From Hydractinia symbiolongicarpus (taxonomy: Eukaryota; Cnidaria; Hydrozoa; Anthoathecata; Hydractiniidae), in the NCBI RefSeq assembly GCF_029227915.1, contig NC_079887.1, positions 14,448,001 to 14,512,000 of the forward strand: DNA of 64,000 nucleotides, given 5' to 3'. Within the stretch, counting starts at the first letter, position 1, and every line of letters starts with the position of its first letter. Shown in pieces: positions 46,374 through 59,520 of this stretch. The notes beneath the pieces were generated by a model, which saw only the letters and a program-made list of their open reading frames with translations, did no database searches and was not told the origin of the DNA. The translations under genes and the position numbers were made by a program.

Positions 46374-46494
46374 AAACAAATTCGTGGAAGAGAAAACATT
46401 TGGATAGTTTTGATAACAACTGCGTAAATTATCTTCGCGTTACTGGTGATTTATTTTGTGAAAAAGTTCTGCAAAAGTTTCCGAAAACAACGAG
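46374..46494 (+). pseudogene. Transmembrane exon of receptor pseudogene copy D
   Basis: Acceptor TACTATTTTTTAG and donor G/GTAGGC are preserved, but the exon is 121 bases instead of 120 (one-base shift early on). It has TAA in the middle of the membrane span: IWIVLITTA, stop, IIFALLVIYFVKKFCKSFRK. No tail exon with the PPQ.ET.M ending was found downstream. Confidence 0.85.
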
Positions 46495-48599
46495 GTAGGC
46501 ATAACAAAATAGTTACAATGTGAACAAATAACACACAAACAGACTCAAAAATCAAACTAATGTAAATTACAAATCTCGAATCACTCCGTCGGAAAAACAG
46601 CAAGAAATGTTATTAGTGTTAAATCCAAACATCGTAATGTTTTGTTACAAAAATTTATTCCGTGGGGATTCTATGGGGCTTCTAAATAATTACGCCCACA
46701 ATTATCAGACTCAGTGATGTTTTGCATCTTGTTATCATCACAATTAATGGCGCTGAGTAATATGAGCATTTTCAATATCTATGTCTATACTATTTTTTGA
46801 AAATAAGTAATATTTTGTTAAAAATAATAGATTTTTAAACTACAGTTTACCTCTATTTTTAGAAAGCAAATATACAGCTCCATATGCCTAGTGCGATCTA
46901 AACGACAAGAAGCAAATTTCAATGCTACTATCACTGCGCCAAATTGACATGCGTACGGATGATTGAGGAATTGAAAATTTATGCAGATAAAAGATTGTTT
47001 AATTTAGGCTTACACATTATTTAAAATCATGCTCAATTGCGCAAACAGTTGTATGTCATATCATCGTTATTGGAATAGTGTTTATTGTGTAGTATTTGCG
47101 AGGATAATAGGCCTTTGATATATTTTATTGTGATCTATTTATTATACCTTGTGGTATAAAGGATTTTTCCATGAGTTCTGAAGGAGAGTTATGAGAAGCG
47201 CTATTTAAAGTTGTTTAACGTGCAAACTTAAATTTAAACAATTTGAAATCGATTAAACGCGAATTTGAGACTAAGATTTAAACTTATTCAAAAAGGATTA
47301 AAAAAAGTGCTATTGATTTTACTGATTAGATTTATTGTAATTCTTAAGACCTATAAGATAAGAAGTTTCAAGAACTTGTGATAGTAGCACTGTTTTTTAT
47401 GCGTAAAAACTTTTACTTTGTCTTCCTATAGTGGGTACCTTGGCATTTTGAGTGCTTGGTACAACTTCACTAGATAATCAAAAGTTTCTTGCATTGGAAA
47501 GGGAAAGTTGCAGTCATGCAACAGTTTTAACATTTCTCACTTAAATTGCTCCATCCCGCTTAATAGAGATGTGTAGTTCATAGAAAAATACGAGTTACAA
47601 AAAGAAAGAGGGCTAACGTTAAGTGACTTTAGCAGAGGCAATACTTAACCAGTTAGATAATGAGAAGGACGTGGCAGATGAGATAAATGTATCTGAGGAT
47701 GTTTAACGAGAGATCTGTAGGAAAATAATGCAGATAGATTATTTAATGAAAAGAGTAAGCAAATCAATTTGAAGAAAAAGTTTATTTGAGTAGGGTGCCA
47801 AAAGACAAATCAGGCGTAAACTGCCAGAGATAGAAAAAAAAATGTTCTCTGGCTATAAGAAAGTATTTCAGTATCTTGCATTGAAAAGTTTACGTATTTT
47901 GCTGATATATTAACTATTGGACCATCACGTTCAAAGGACTCGTGTTGTCAATGGAAAATTACAAGCAAGCATTTAACGTTCTAGAAAAAATATATGACAC
48001 TAAACAAGTAATTATCAACATTCGTTTGGAAACTCTTATTAAGATTTAACTAGTCACACGTCCGCATCATTAACAAAAAGGTTCATAGATTGGTATCACA
48101 AGATGGAGACGAACAGAAACCCCGGGTGAAGCAGAAAGTGTTTCCCACTGCAAAATTTCCGATAGGATTGTGGTTTTAATGTCAAATTTGGACCAGAGTT
48201 ACCTTGTTATATCCTGATTAGTTATTTGAAAAAAAAAATTCAAAATTTTATGTTGCCATCGTAATGACGTCACGAAATATATTGGTAATTGGGGAAATTT
48301 AGTTAAAAATGAGTAGTTTACAAAATTTGATACTGAGAAAGTTGGAAGAGGTTTATTTTGGTTCTGTTTTCATTTTTTCTATCTAAATATGATATATAAT
48401 GAGATATTATTAAGGAATATGAGTTAATTACACTTAAAAATCCTAGCGGTGGGAAGCTCAACTTTAGAATAATTAAAAAATAATTCGTAAAACCCGCCTT
48501 TTCATTTTTTTTTTACATAAATACTCATAACTTCTTATATAATTAGAATTTTTGCATAAAATTTGGAGTAGTTGTAGCCATATTCTTTAACCTAGCTAA
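46495..48599. other. Non-coding downstream of copy D
   Basis: It contains the partial MITE-like repeat at 46530-46640 and otherwise AT-rich DNA without recognisable exons. The tail exon of copy D was looked for here and not found. Confidence 0.5.
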
Positions 48600-51470
48600 G
48601 CTAAGTCGCAAGTTTATATTTAACTGCTACCTATTTGCTACTGTAGCTAGATAATGTTAGCTTCAAACTTAAGATTACCAGCAGTACCTAGCTAACCTCT
48701 GAGTTTTATGTTGCTTTTTACATTTAAGTTATAGCTACCGTAGTTATCTTAGTGGTCTTTGATAGGAATATGGCTGTAACTTATTTGACTTGGTTTTTAA
48801 GTTTAAATTAGAAGATATAACAAGCCACAAAACTTTTTAAAAAAGTATTTAAGAGATCTTTTTTATGCAAATAATGTTTTTTTCACATTTTGTGTAACTA
48901 AACTTACATCGGTTGCATGTAATATGACAAAACGATTTTTATTTAACATGTAGTAATTCTGATCGCTCAGGTGTGATGATTTGTGTTGTTCTAGATGTTC
49001 TGACTCAAATGTTTTTGTTTAGGGAACGTTCACATATTACGTAATCAAGTGGGGGAGAGGGGGTCATCGAAATTGCTTACGCTTGATTATGGGGGAGGGG
49101 GGAGGGGTCAAGTAATTTGATGACATAAGCAAATCAAAAAAAAATTAACAGCATATTTTATCATGAGTGTGAAAAATATCAACTATCTAAAGTGTTTGTA
49201 TTCGCCATATTCTATATTTTATATGCAAGATATATATCTTGCATATAAAATATAAAAGTAATATATAAAACTGTAAATATTCGTTGTTTTTTACGGATTT
49301 TTTGTTTTTTGGGGCGAATCAGGGTTCAGTAGATGATGACGTAATTCTGGGAGGGGGTTAACAAAATAATTACGACTGATTACAGGGGAGAGGGGGAGTA
49401 GAAAATAGGTGAAAAATTGATTACGTAATTTGTGAACGCTTCCTTATGACATTTCATGTCATTTAAGAAAATTTTATGTAAACTTTTTTGAGGGAGTACT
49501 GTATACATGAAAAGAAGAATTTACATTTTTTACATTTCATGTAAAAAATGTACAGAAAAGGCTGGGGTGACTATCCATTTATATACATATTGTATATACT
49601 ATATATATAAAAACTTTTTTTTTTAAAAAAAAATTATGTTAACTTTGTGGCAAAAAGATCATGCAATTTACCGAAAGAACTAATTTAATAGAATTTAACT
49701 TTTCACCTTGCAAGCCTGTTCCTGTTTTTTATATTCAAATGAGAAATTTAGCAAACGTTATTAAACCCTGAAAATTTTAGGCATTTTCCTGATTATTTTT
49801 TTGGTTTGCGAAGTTCTTTTTCTGCAAAAATTTCTGAAAATAAAGTACAGAAATTACTTATTTTTAATGTAAATTTTAATTTCTTCTAATTTATGGTTTT
49901 GATATTTTCATGTAAGAGTGTGTGGGCAAAGGCAAATCAACATGCTAAAAGAACTGATGTTTGTTGATTTAGAATTACTAAACATAACTGTTTTTTAAAT
50001 TTAGTGTAAACTTTTGTGCTTATGCCAATATTCACTACACCAAAAGAGCTACTTTGTTGATTTCGGTTTTATACTCTTTATAAGCTGTTTTTTCTTCTTT
50101 TTGACATTTTGGATTAACTTATTGTTGTAGAAGGCATATACATTAAATGCATATAAAAAAATAATATTTTGCAAATTTCTGTTTTACAACTCAATTTTCA
50201 CATTTTATATAAATTCTTTATGACAGGATGGTTTTAATTTACAGGCTGTGCCTGGTGAAGCTTTAAGGTTAACATTTTGTGCAAGACAATGACATGACAT
50301 ACATATATAACTGGTAGAACTGATTTTTGTTGTTTTAGATGACATAACTGAAACTTTTTTGACATATTTTTGTTATTTTGTGAGGTCGTCGATACACAAA
50401 CAAAGAATTAGATTTTGCAAGCTGTGTTTTCTATATTTTTTACAAATTCTTACCGGGGAGGACTCTGTGCAACGAACCGATAAAGACTAATTTTTGAATT
50501 TTATGGTAGGATTTAATGGGTAAAGGACAACATGCAAAATGTCAAAAAATACTGATTTGTGTTGAATCAGAAGTACTTTCTACAACTATTCTTTTTTTTT
50601 AAATTGATTTTTGTTGCAAACTGTTTTTTTTTTCTTACATTTCGGATTAAAATGTTGCTTTAGAGGGTACATACATGCAATAGATATATATACCAACAGA
50701 ATTAAATTTTGCAAACTGTGATTTTGTCGTTAACCTCTCATCCTTTATATTTGATTAAACTTTTGTGGAAAGACATCGTGGGCATGCAATGGACCAAAAC
50801 AAGAGAATTTAGTAAAAATTGATATAAAATGAACTGTTAGATTGATCGTTGTTGTTTTTAGGGGACTCATTATGACTCAAACTTTTTTTTTGCATTTCTA
50901 ATTTGACTGATTAGCCAAAAAAAAAATTGTCAATTGGTTTCACACTTTACTAGCTGTTATTTCTTACATATATTTTATGTGAACATTCGTGACAGAATAC
51001 TATGTGAGATTTTAAATTTTAACCTTGCAATCCATTTTTACACCTAAATAAAAATTTCTGGCAAAGGCACAATTTAGTGTTTATTTTTTACATTTTGTGT
51101 CAACTTTTGGCAGGGTTTGTAATAAACTAACTTTAATATATATATTGACAAAGATTTGTGTATGACATTCATCTGTTTTTTTTGTATGTGACATTATGAG
51201 TAATTTAAATTTTATGTGTGGGATGTAGTTTGAAATGCTTTGGTGAACTTCTTTCCTAATAGTTTTTGGATTGTCAGAGGGTCAGGGTAAGTAATTTTTG
51301 AAATGTCACATTATACTACAGTTTTTTTAAATGTTCAATTTTTTTGGTCATTTACATAATAATGCAGATTGTAAGATTCACACTGTTGTATTGTTTGTTT
51401 TTTGATGGACATATATCTGTTACATGAATTAAATGAGAAATCAGTGGATTGTTCCACGAGAATCAGCTAG
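48600..51470 (+). mobile_element. 5'-truncated Helitron (+)
   Basis: The 3' end has GTGGATTGTTCCAC and then CTAG at 51467-51470. The body is the + strand counterpart of nested Helitrons 1 and 2: for example ATCTTAGTGGTCTTTG at about 48748 matches the reverse complement near 33010, and CATTTTGTGT(A/C)A-type units recur. The TCTCTTATAATAATACG start is missing, so the left limit is approximate. Confidence 0.7.
49022..49443. mobile_element. PIF/Harbinger-like MITE inside the Helitron, TSD TTA
   Basis: Terminal inverted repeats of about 27 bases (GGGAACGTTCACATATTACG at left, reverse complement of ACGTAATTTGTGAACGCTTC C at right) enclose G-rich filler. TTA flanks both sides. The related Helitron (reverse complement near 32690) reads TGTTTTTGTTTATGGCATTT across the site, so the empty site supports a 3-base TTA duplication. 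A TWA target site suits PIF/Harbinger; superfamily is inference. Confidence 0.75.
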
Positions 51471-52146
51471 TCTATTTAATAACACGCTATTTAATAATAC
51501 GCTAAGTGTGTCTGTGTGTCTGTAACAGGCAAAGTGGATGTCTTTATTTTCCTTTCATATAGCCGAAAAAATTATGTCTTAAATGTTAAATTTTCTGATG
51601 TTACGGCACGATGTCAATATTACTATTTTAACGTCAATGTCCTATATTAAATTAATGAAGCCATTACAGTGCACTAAAAACTTTGAGGCCAAAAAACTTG
51701 GAAACGAGGTGGTGACGTCAATGATTTTTTATCGCGTAGGGACCACCTGGGACCAATTTGGGTAAGTTTCCCAAAACCTGGGTCCTCGAAACCGTTTTGG
51801 AATGGACGGGTTGATGACGTTTATATCTCTGCAACCGTTTTTCAAAAGTACATGATCTTATACACTCTCTTGATCACCGTTTCAAGATCTATGCGATGAA
51901 GGCATCAGGTATACAAATTTGCAACATTTTTGAACCATTATACCTTCTTAACCGTTCGTCAATAGCACATGATAAGATGCATTTTTTTCATCAGCCTTTC
52001 AATCTCTGCACATTACAGGAAATAAACTAAATTTCGCCAAATTTTTTTTGTATATGCACTGCTGACGTCAGCAAAAATCTAAAACAACCTAGTTTTTCCA
52101 TTTTCTTTCTGCCTCAGTGGATTTCTCCACGGGCCTTATCGACTAG
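51471..52146 (+). mobile_element. Short non-autonomous Helitron (+), 676 bp
   Basis: Starts TCTATTTAATAACACGC directly after the CTAG of the previous element. It ends with hairpin GTGGATTTCTCCAC and CTAG at 52143-52146, then T. It is the intact relative of the split elements at 28096-36256 and 40404-41961. A small duplication of the TATTTAATAA(C/T)ACGC start is present. Confidence 0.85.
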
Positions 52147-52844
52147 TGCAAGGAATAATTCAGTAGTAAAAAAAATTGCAATTTCACTGTTAATGTGGTG
52201 ACTCCACTTATAATTATTCCAAATTACTAATTATTTATAGTTATTGAGACTCTCAAAAGAAACCTATTATCTTAATAAAAACTTTGACACCAAAATATAA
52301 TCAAAATAAAAAGGACACAAAATATAGGGCGTAAGTCTGCAACTTTAAGTGAGCATCACAGACCACATTTTCACATTCTTGGCATTGGGATTTTAACATA
52401 CTAAGGTTTCATCTATTTTCTTTTTAGCCCGGACCGGGAATATTTTCCAAACAAATAGAGCTATTTCAATATCCATTTCCATTCCGCTAAATACACAGCC
52501 GGAATAGACATACTTACATGAAAACGAGGTTAGTTTAGAAACAATTTTAATTTGTCAGCGAAGGGATGCACACATAGTTTGTTTACCTTTATTATTTCTC
52601 AAACTTGTCAAATGGGCAAATTATGAACTTTTGGTAAAAAATAGAACATGGCACTTATTTCATATCCATTGGGCTTATTAAAATTGCTGGTTTATATTTT
52701 TTTTTCTAGTGTTTAGCTAGCTAGCTAAGGTTGATTGGTTTGGATTTTATATTTAGCTACACTAGCACTAGCATTGGTTACTACTAGCTAGCTAGTTGAA
52801 GCTAGATAGATAGATAGATGTGCATATTTTACATGGCTAGCCTC
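52147..52844. other. Non-coding, no gene seen
   Basis: AT-rich DNA with AGCTAGCTAG and (GATA) short repeats near 52715-52820. Confidence 0.5.
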
Positions 52845-53158
52845 ACAAATATCGAGGGATATACCCTGTCTATTATTTCCAGGAGGGGCCATGGCTTAGA
52901 TGGAGAGTCCTAGAGTATTTAATGCTCATTTTGAGCTACGCAGACCCAATTAGTAGGGCCCACGCTCTACTAGACAACTCCCGGCAACATCCAACGGCCC
53001 ACACAGTGTGCCATCTCCCCAATTTCCCTCACATGGCTTGGGTTAACCCGGGGCTATGGTAACATTCACTCGCCCATGTTGAATCGCCGTCAAGAGGAAT
53101 CGAACCCCGGTCTCCCGCACAGAGTACGAAAGCTATAACCACTAATCTACGGCGCCAC
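52845..53158 (-). repeat. tRNA-derived SINE of a second family
   Basis: On the minus strand it begins GGCGCCGTAGATTAGTGGTT (A box) and 45 bases later has GGGGTTCGATTCC (B box). A GC-richer body follows with CCCAAGCCATGTGAGGGAAA, the same core as in the SINEs at 12065 and 42625 although the tRNA heads differ. It is a strong RNA polymerase III promoter by sequence. It is not a tRNA gene, because the acceptor stem does not close. The 3' limit is approximate. Confidence 0.8.
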
Positions 53159-56100
53159 ACAATGTTGTTGACATATATAAACACTTTATTCTTTGTTAGT
53201 GGATATCTCTTATTTTTAAAACATCTGTAAATAACATTATGTCTTGGCTATCCTAAGCATGTTGGGTTGGTGGTATTAGACTGAATATTGGTCTGCATCA
53301 TGTTATATATTCAAGAAAATGTAATAAGAGCAATGCAATCATCCAAGGTAATACTCATAAGTATCCTTGAGCCTTGATTATTTAAAAATTATCGCCTGTA
53401 AGAATGTTACTTGTGCAGCAACAGCCAATTATTGTTTTTTTTTAAATTCACAAAATGTTCTGTCAATAAGTAGTATTTCTATAAGTATTGCCAGTAATAC
53501 TATACTTATAAGTTTTACCAGAGTGTTATTCCACGTCAGATATATTTATGGGTATTGTAATTATTTTGTACGTAAAAGCAAAGATCAACAACTTAATTTA
53601 AAAATAATTTTTTAAAGGGTGCTCTTCTTAGACAAATCTGATAGAATTAACAAAAAAACTTTTCTGTATTATACTTGTTGAGTTTCTGAATTTAAGCTAC
53701 TGTAAGAGGGAAATAGATTTTTTATGCAGAAAACTATATATTTTTAATAAATTAATAATCAATAGGCATTTTTTAGGAGGTGGGGGATAATTTCTTTAAG
53801 AGCTAAGAGAGTTGTAGATGAACAAACCACTCACGATTTGTTTCAAGTCACATGTTGTTTCAATGCAATAACATTTAGCCATTTAGGCTACTCAACACTC
53901 CTTCAGACATGTTTAATACTTGATCGATTCACCACAATAACTTATAACAGGCGGTCTAAGAAAGTTTAGAAAGTTTTAATTATATATACAGACATGTATA
54001 TATTTAAAACTTTCTATACAGGCCTTTCAACTAATAAATGGCTTTGTTTTATTTTTTTGAGGATAACCCAAACAACATAACCTTATAAGTCTAACACTGT
54101 CATTTTCAAAATAGTTAATGGAGGCCTAAACTTACTGTCAACTTAATTCCAAAGAGAATAAGAACAATTTGGAAAACTCGAATCTATTTTCGTAGAGAAT
54201 ATAACAACACTTCACCTACTAAATATTTTTTATGTAAAATTGTGACCTCTGATAAAAAAACATTTTCGTGAGAGCAGCAGCATTTTCAGTTGTTTCCTCA
54301 CCTGCTGAAAAAAATTGGTTTATGCCAGAACCGAAAAAATAAACAATGCATTGTCGCATGTTCAAGAAATGATAAACCTACAATACTAATATGAATCTGA
54401 ACGGACAAACCAACATAATAAAAAATTTGTGATTACTGAGTACACTGGGTTGAGCAAAAATATGGTTTTTGTAAATGCTACTAAATGGAAAGGTTAAAGC
54501 ATATTAGCAGAGGAGTGTGACAATAATAATGATACATAGCTGGGCAGCACATCATCCCTGAGTACATGCTAGCTATAACGTCCAACCTGACTATGAAAAG
54601 CTGGGTAACTTTTTTAGGAAAATAATTATAACCTATATACTTATAATATATATAAATTATAATTATATAAGTTATATGAAGTTTTAGTAAACTAGGTAAA
54701 CATTTTGTAATAGTAGGAAACAAGACATTTGTTGGCTAGCTAGCCAACATTAAAGTTGCTATAAAAATACACACTTAATATCAATAAATATTTATAATAT
54801 TTGTCACACTACCAGTACTAATACCCTTAATATACTTGTTTCGACTACGATCCTTTCAATATGGCAGTTGAAAATTATAAAACCAACATTTGTTGATAAC
54901 TAAGGTCAGAACAGCTAGTAAACAACCTGCAGCCTGAACTTTATCTAACTTACCCTCGTTTTCATGCTATGTTTTGATTTTTCGCCACCACCACTATTGA
55001 GCATCGGTGTGGTTATTGGGAATAGATTTGATTTGCTTTATTTTGATAATTTTAGAATTATTAGACAAAAATGACCTTCTATCCCCGATACTAACCAGAA
55101 ATATTATCTTTGAATGAACAAAACAGTCATACAGGACGAAACTAACTACAGCATAATACGGGCCGTCGCACATTACAACGCCCGAAATGACCGACAATAT
55201 TACACGCCCGTTTTGACAGCTAACATCCCACCGTGTTGAGACCTTGTGGCTATAAAAAAGTCAATAATGTCAACTAAAATTAATATGAAAATAATATTCT
55301 AGACCTTAACCCCAGAACTGCAAGCGTGTTCACATTTTGAAAAAGTCAACGGCCGTCGACAAAGTGGTCTCACCTGAAAATATAAGCCAACGTTTTATTT
55401 TTTAAGTGTTTTTTATCCAGTATAAAATTTGGCAAAAAGTCATAAAATTTCAGACTGATCCGTCAAACGGTTAATGATTAGAAAAACAAATTTACAAACC
55501 TGTTGGAAAGTTTTTGAAACTAATGATGCTAGAAGAAAGCATTACTGCATGATACTAAAAGGGCTTTACTTTTGTGGGAGTAAATAGGAAGGATAGAAAA
55601 GAACTACAGTTTCAATTTAAAGGAGCAACCAGCTGTCTAATAATACAGATTTAAAAGAACTTGCTTCAGTATCATATGTGGCATGACAGAGTCGACAACT
55701 CAGCATTATCTTAGAGATTGTACGGACACAGATTCCGAAATTATTGAGCAAACATAGAAATCACAATAAGTAGATGATTTTTTAAGTTGACAACACCCAT
55801 TGAAAACAGGTTTTTACTACCTCGGTTGGCAAAGAATATGTTCATAGATGCTGTTTCAAAATTGAAAAGCAAATGATAATGCATCAGCGGAGCTCATTAG
55901 GCTGAAGAAGAGTTGAAGAGTCATGTCATCGATGCAGGGTACACAATACTGAATTAAACTTGAATCTCACAGATTTATTACCCGTCACAGTAATCAGATA
56001 CTATAAAACAGCAGCTGTGACAGGTTAAATACATAGTTGTTTGTGACTTAGAAAAAGGGATAACCAAGAATTCATTATTGAGTGATGTATCATCTGTTGA

Positions 56101-58686
56101 AGACTCACTTGGTATACCCTCACCAGCCGTCTTGTCGATAAAACTGCATTGTGCAGGATATGTACATGCAACGTTGACTGGGATCAGACACTTTCAGATG
56201 ATGATGAAAAGATTGTACAAAATGGTTCGCAGCGCTTTAAGGCACGAGGTAATTAAAGTTAAAAACTGGTAATCAACGACACCATCTTCTAGTTCCCAAC
56301 CCGTAGGACTTACGAGACAAATTTTCAGCTCTATCATTATCACCATACATCGTCACTGAAAATGAATTTGCTGTGATTCAAAACCGAGTCAATCATGAAT
56401 ACATAATCGTCAAACATCTCCACTACATCTCTACACGTACTCGTTTACAAGAAACAACACTATATTTGGTTACCTTCCCCGAGAAGGTTTATCTATAGCA
56501 GTACTAAGTGCGTTGCAAACCTATATGTACTTTAAAATTGTCTCCTTGAAAACGCATTATAAAGTGCTTTAAGCTCCAAAGCAACATTAAACGTTATGGA
56601 CCTCGACATAAACAGAAATGTGTACACTAGTACATAACTCCGCAGAAAATCGCTTTAGTGGCCTCATCGAAGAACGAACTGTTGTTCGCAGAGAGAAATA
56701 AATGCGCGTATATCATTGGCGTCTCACACACAAGCAAGTGAGACTCTAAGGTTGGTTCAAACTGTAACGAAGTTAACCAGTTAAAACACGCTGATGCATG
56801 TTAGTCCACAGAAGCTAAATAAAAATACAAAATCCTTACTTTATAAACAGACACAAAAGAAACATAAACAAATAAAAAGACACACAAATACTACACTCCT
56901 ACAACGGACACATAGTTCTCACAAACCCATCACAATAAACAAGGTAGGCAGCAAGTGGAAAACGGTATGTAGAGACTAAAAATTAAATACACTTGTATAA
57001 TTCAAACAAAACATAAAAAGGTCTTACTAAACCACAAATCCCACCATATAAGGATGCATTACGCAAAACTTTCTTGGCTAAAACATCCATATGCTTATTA
57101 ACTCACATCACTCATGAATCTACTATATGCTAGAAAAATACATTAAAAGCATATTATATAAAAAACAAAAGAACTTGAAGAACAAAACAATACGAGGAGC
57201 AAGACAGCAATTAAACATACATAAAAAAAAATTAACGAGCAACATAAAATTAATCAACTGTAACATTTAACATAAAACTGATCAACTGTAACGTTTTAAA
57301 TTTAAGGATAACAACATGCAAAACAAGAAAGGCTACAAACACAGACTTCAAAAATTACACCACCTTCAGAGATGCACGTTACTCAGCAGCAGCAGATACA
57401 ACCAGCTAATAAACCAAACAACATAAGTTTAAAACTTAATAATCAGAAAAAATATTCACTAACTTAATTTACTTTTTAAATATCTTATTTCGATCAACAA
57501 TTCTTAAAAATTCTTTTAAATACTCTGCTAAAAAGTAAATCTGACGGTCAAATATTTTTTAAAAAACTAAGTAGTGAAGATTACAAAATATTATTTTTCG
57601 CTACGATCAAATAGTTATTTGCTCTTCCCGTAATGCAAAGTGTGTTGCCTGATAACACTTTTTAAAGTCATGTATTTAAACCCGCCAACGATAACTCACA
57701 TAAATATATACCCTTAACGCATTATGGACACACGTTTTCTCCATGCTACAAAATCTTTGTTATTTTTTCAAAATCCATTTCTTTTATAATCTTATTTGTG
57801 TTTAAAACATTCTAAAGCGTAGTGGAAGAAGAGCACGTTTACAACCGCGACTACAGGAATTATACCTTACCTTAAAACTTACCTAAATTTAAGGGAATTG
57901 ATAAAATTAATTAAAACTTGGAAGAGTTGAAGTGACTGTTGTATATTTAAGAAAAATGCTTGGGAAAAGTTAGTGATTTCTAAAGTGTAAATACAAATTT
58001 GAAATAAGAACGTTTTATCGCGATTTCCGGTATTGCCATTTGCCTATATATATAGCTGCTATGAAGCCTGTTGTTAAATGCAGTAATTTCTGAAATGTAG
58101 CACACAAAGATTTCGATCTAGGATTTGAGAAATAACGTTGTGTTTAGTGGTGTTAAACGTAAAATACACGGAGGCGGTTTGAGTGTACGTCAGCTCTGTG
58201 GGCCGAATAAGGAAATATTTGCAAAGGAAAGTAAAATAACATTAGGGTACATAGTTTCTTGCATCTGCGATAATTGAACTTTGCGAAATTTCTGTGAGGG
58301 ATTTGATTGATACGGCAAAAAAAAGACTGGAGTTTGATCAATTTTATTGCAAGTTGATTGGTTGGCTTGTCGAAATAACATGATTTAATTTGATTGAAGA
58401 CAATTTCCCTTATTTACCTAGGGCGAAGTTAGGTGTGGCCATGGTGTGGCCATGGTGTTGCTTATACTTCCTAAATACTTCTTAGAGTTTCTCAGAGGTG
58501 GATATCGTGTTATTCATATTCGGATCAAACGAAAGCAATTTTTGTTAGAAATGCAGAACATATTTTGCGAAATAAATTACAAAAAGGAAACTTTGCATTT
58601 TTTTGTTACTTTATATTGCTGACTATATACTGTTACCAAAAACATGAACTTCGGTATAATTTTCAATTTGCATCCCTACTGTACAT
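53159..58686. other. Long non-coding stretch, no gene recognised
   Basis: About 5.5 kb. Open frames at 53367-53615, 54481-54723, 54994-55197, 56078-56272 and 56794-56979 lack motifs, splice context and repeats. GATA/ATAT-rich simple sequence occurs near 54640. No exon of the receptor family was found. Confidence 0.5.
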
Positions 58687-58856
58687 CACTATATGTCACA
58701 CTCGCCACTATATGTCGCAATCGTCACTATATGTCGCAAAATCAACACTATATGTCGTAAATCGCCACTATATGTCGCAAACTCAACACTATGTGTCGCT
58801 GTGAAAAACACCACTATGTGTCGCAAAAATTCCAAAATTTACCACAATATGTCGCA
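58687..58856 (+). repeat. Subterminal array of CACTATATGTCGCAA
   Basis: About eight copies spaced 15-25 bases at 58687, 58706, 58725, 58747, 58767, 58788, 58812 and about 58843, with small variants (ATGTGTCGC; CAATATGTCGC). Confidence 0.9.
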
Positions 58857-59149
58857 AAGCAAAAAAAAAAAAAAAAAAAATTCAACTGAAAAATTCGTTT
58901 TATTTTTTCCTCAGTTGACTAAAGAAGTTGCCTTTCTTAATTAGCCAATATGTGTCACATAATAGAAATGTGCTGAAAGTAATTATTTATAATTTTTATC
59001 TCTAAAATAAACCGAATAGTGTGCAAAAACTTCACAAATTTAGAAAACATTTTTACAGTTGTTTACAGATTAATTCAGAATTAAATGAACAAAGTGAAAT
59101 ACATTCAATCAACCAACCCTTAACATAAGCCTTGGACTGCCAAATTATC

Positions 59150-59520
59150 CTGAAGAAGGTGAAGGCGAGATCCATGAAAACAATGACGACATGATAGAAA
59201 AGAGTGAACAAGTTTCTTTGACAATAGAAAATAAAGATGAATGTGCTATTAACCCAAGTGAAACAGGTTCTATTGTTGTATGCGAAATTTTGAAAACATT
59301 AAGAATGAACTACCAGCAAGCTTCACAATTTCAGCAAAGTTATTATAAATATGACTGAAGGGAAACACAGCGGAATTGCGGTAGAACTAAGACAAATGTT
59401 ATCTAACGATGAAAATAGGCCGAAAAATAATACAACCGGACGGCTGCTTTATTGGGATCAAGCCATAGTACATCTCAAAGCACTTACTTATGGATGGTTT
59501 GCCATCACTTATGTCAGATG
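59150..59520 (+). pseudogene. Possible transposase fragment in the CACTA-like element
   Basis: An acidic stretch (EGEGEIHENNDDMIEKSEQV) is followed, after a frame change, by GIAVELRQMLSNDENRPKNN and TGRLLYWDQAIVHLKALTYG. The wording looks like a DNA transposon open frame rather than host gene. No catalytic motif is visible and I cannot assign a family. Its location between inverted motif arrays supports a transposase origin. Confidence 0.4.

Noticed and set aside
53080-53158. Apparent tRNA gene on the minus strand with A and B boxes
   Set aside because: The acceptor stem does not pair, and the sequence runs straight into a SINE body whose core is shared with other copies.
56078-56979. Two open + strand frames considered as exons
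   Set aside because: No domain, no repeat copies and no coherent splice sites; composition looks like background.
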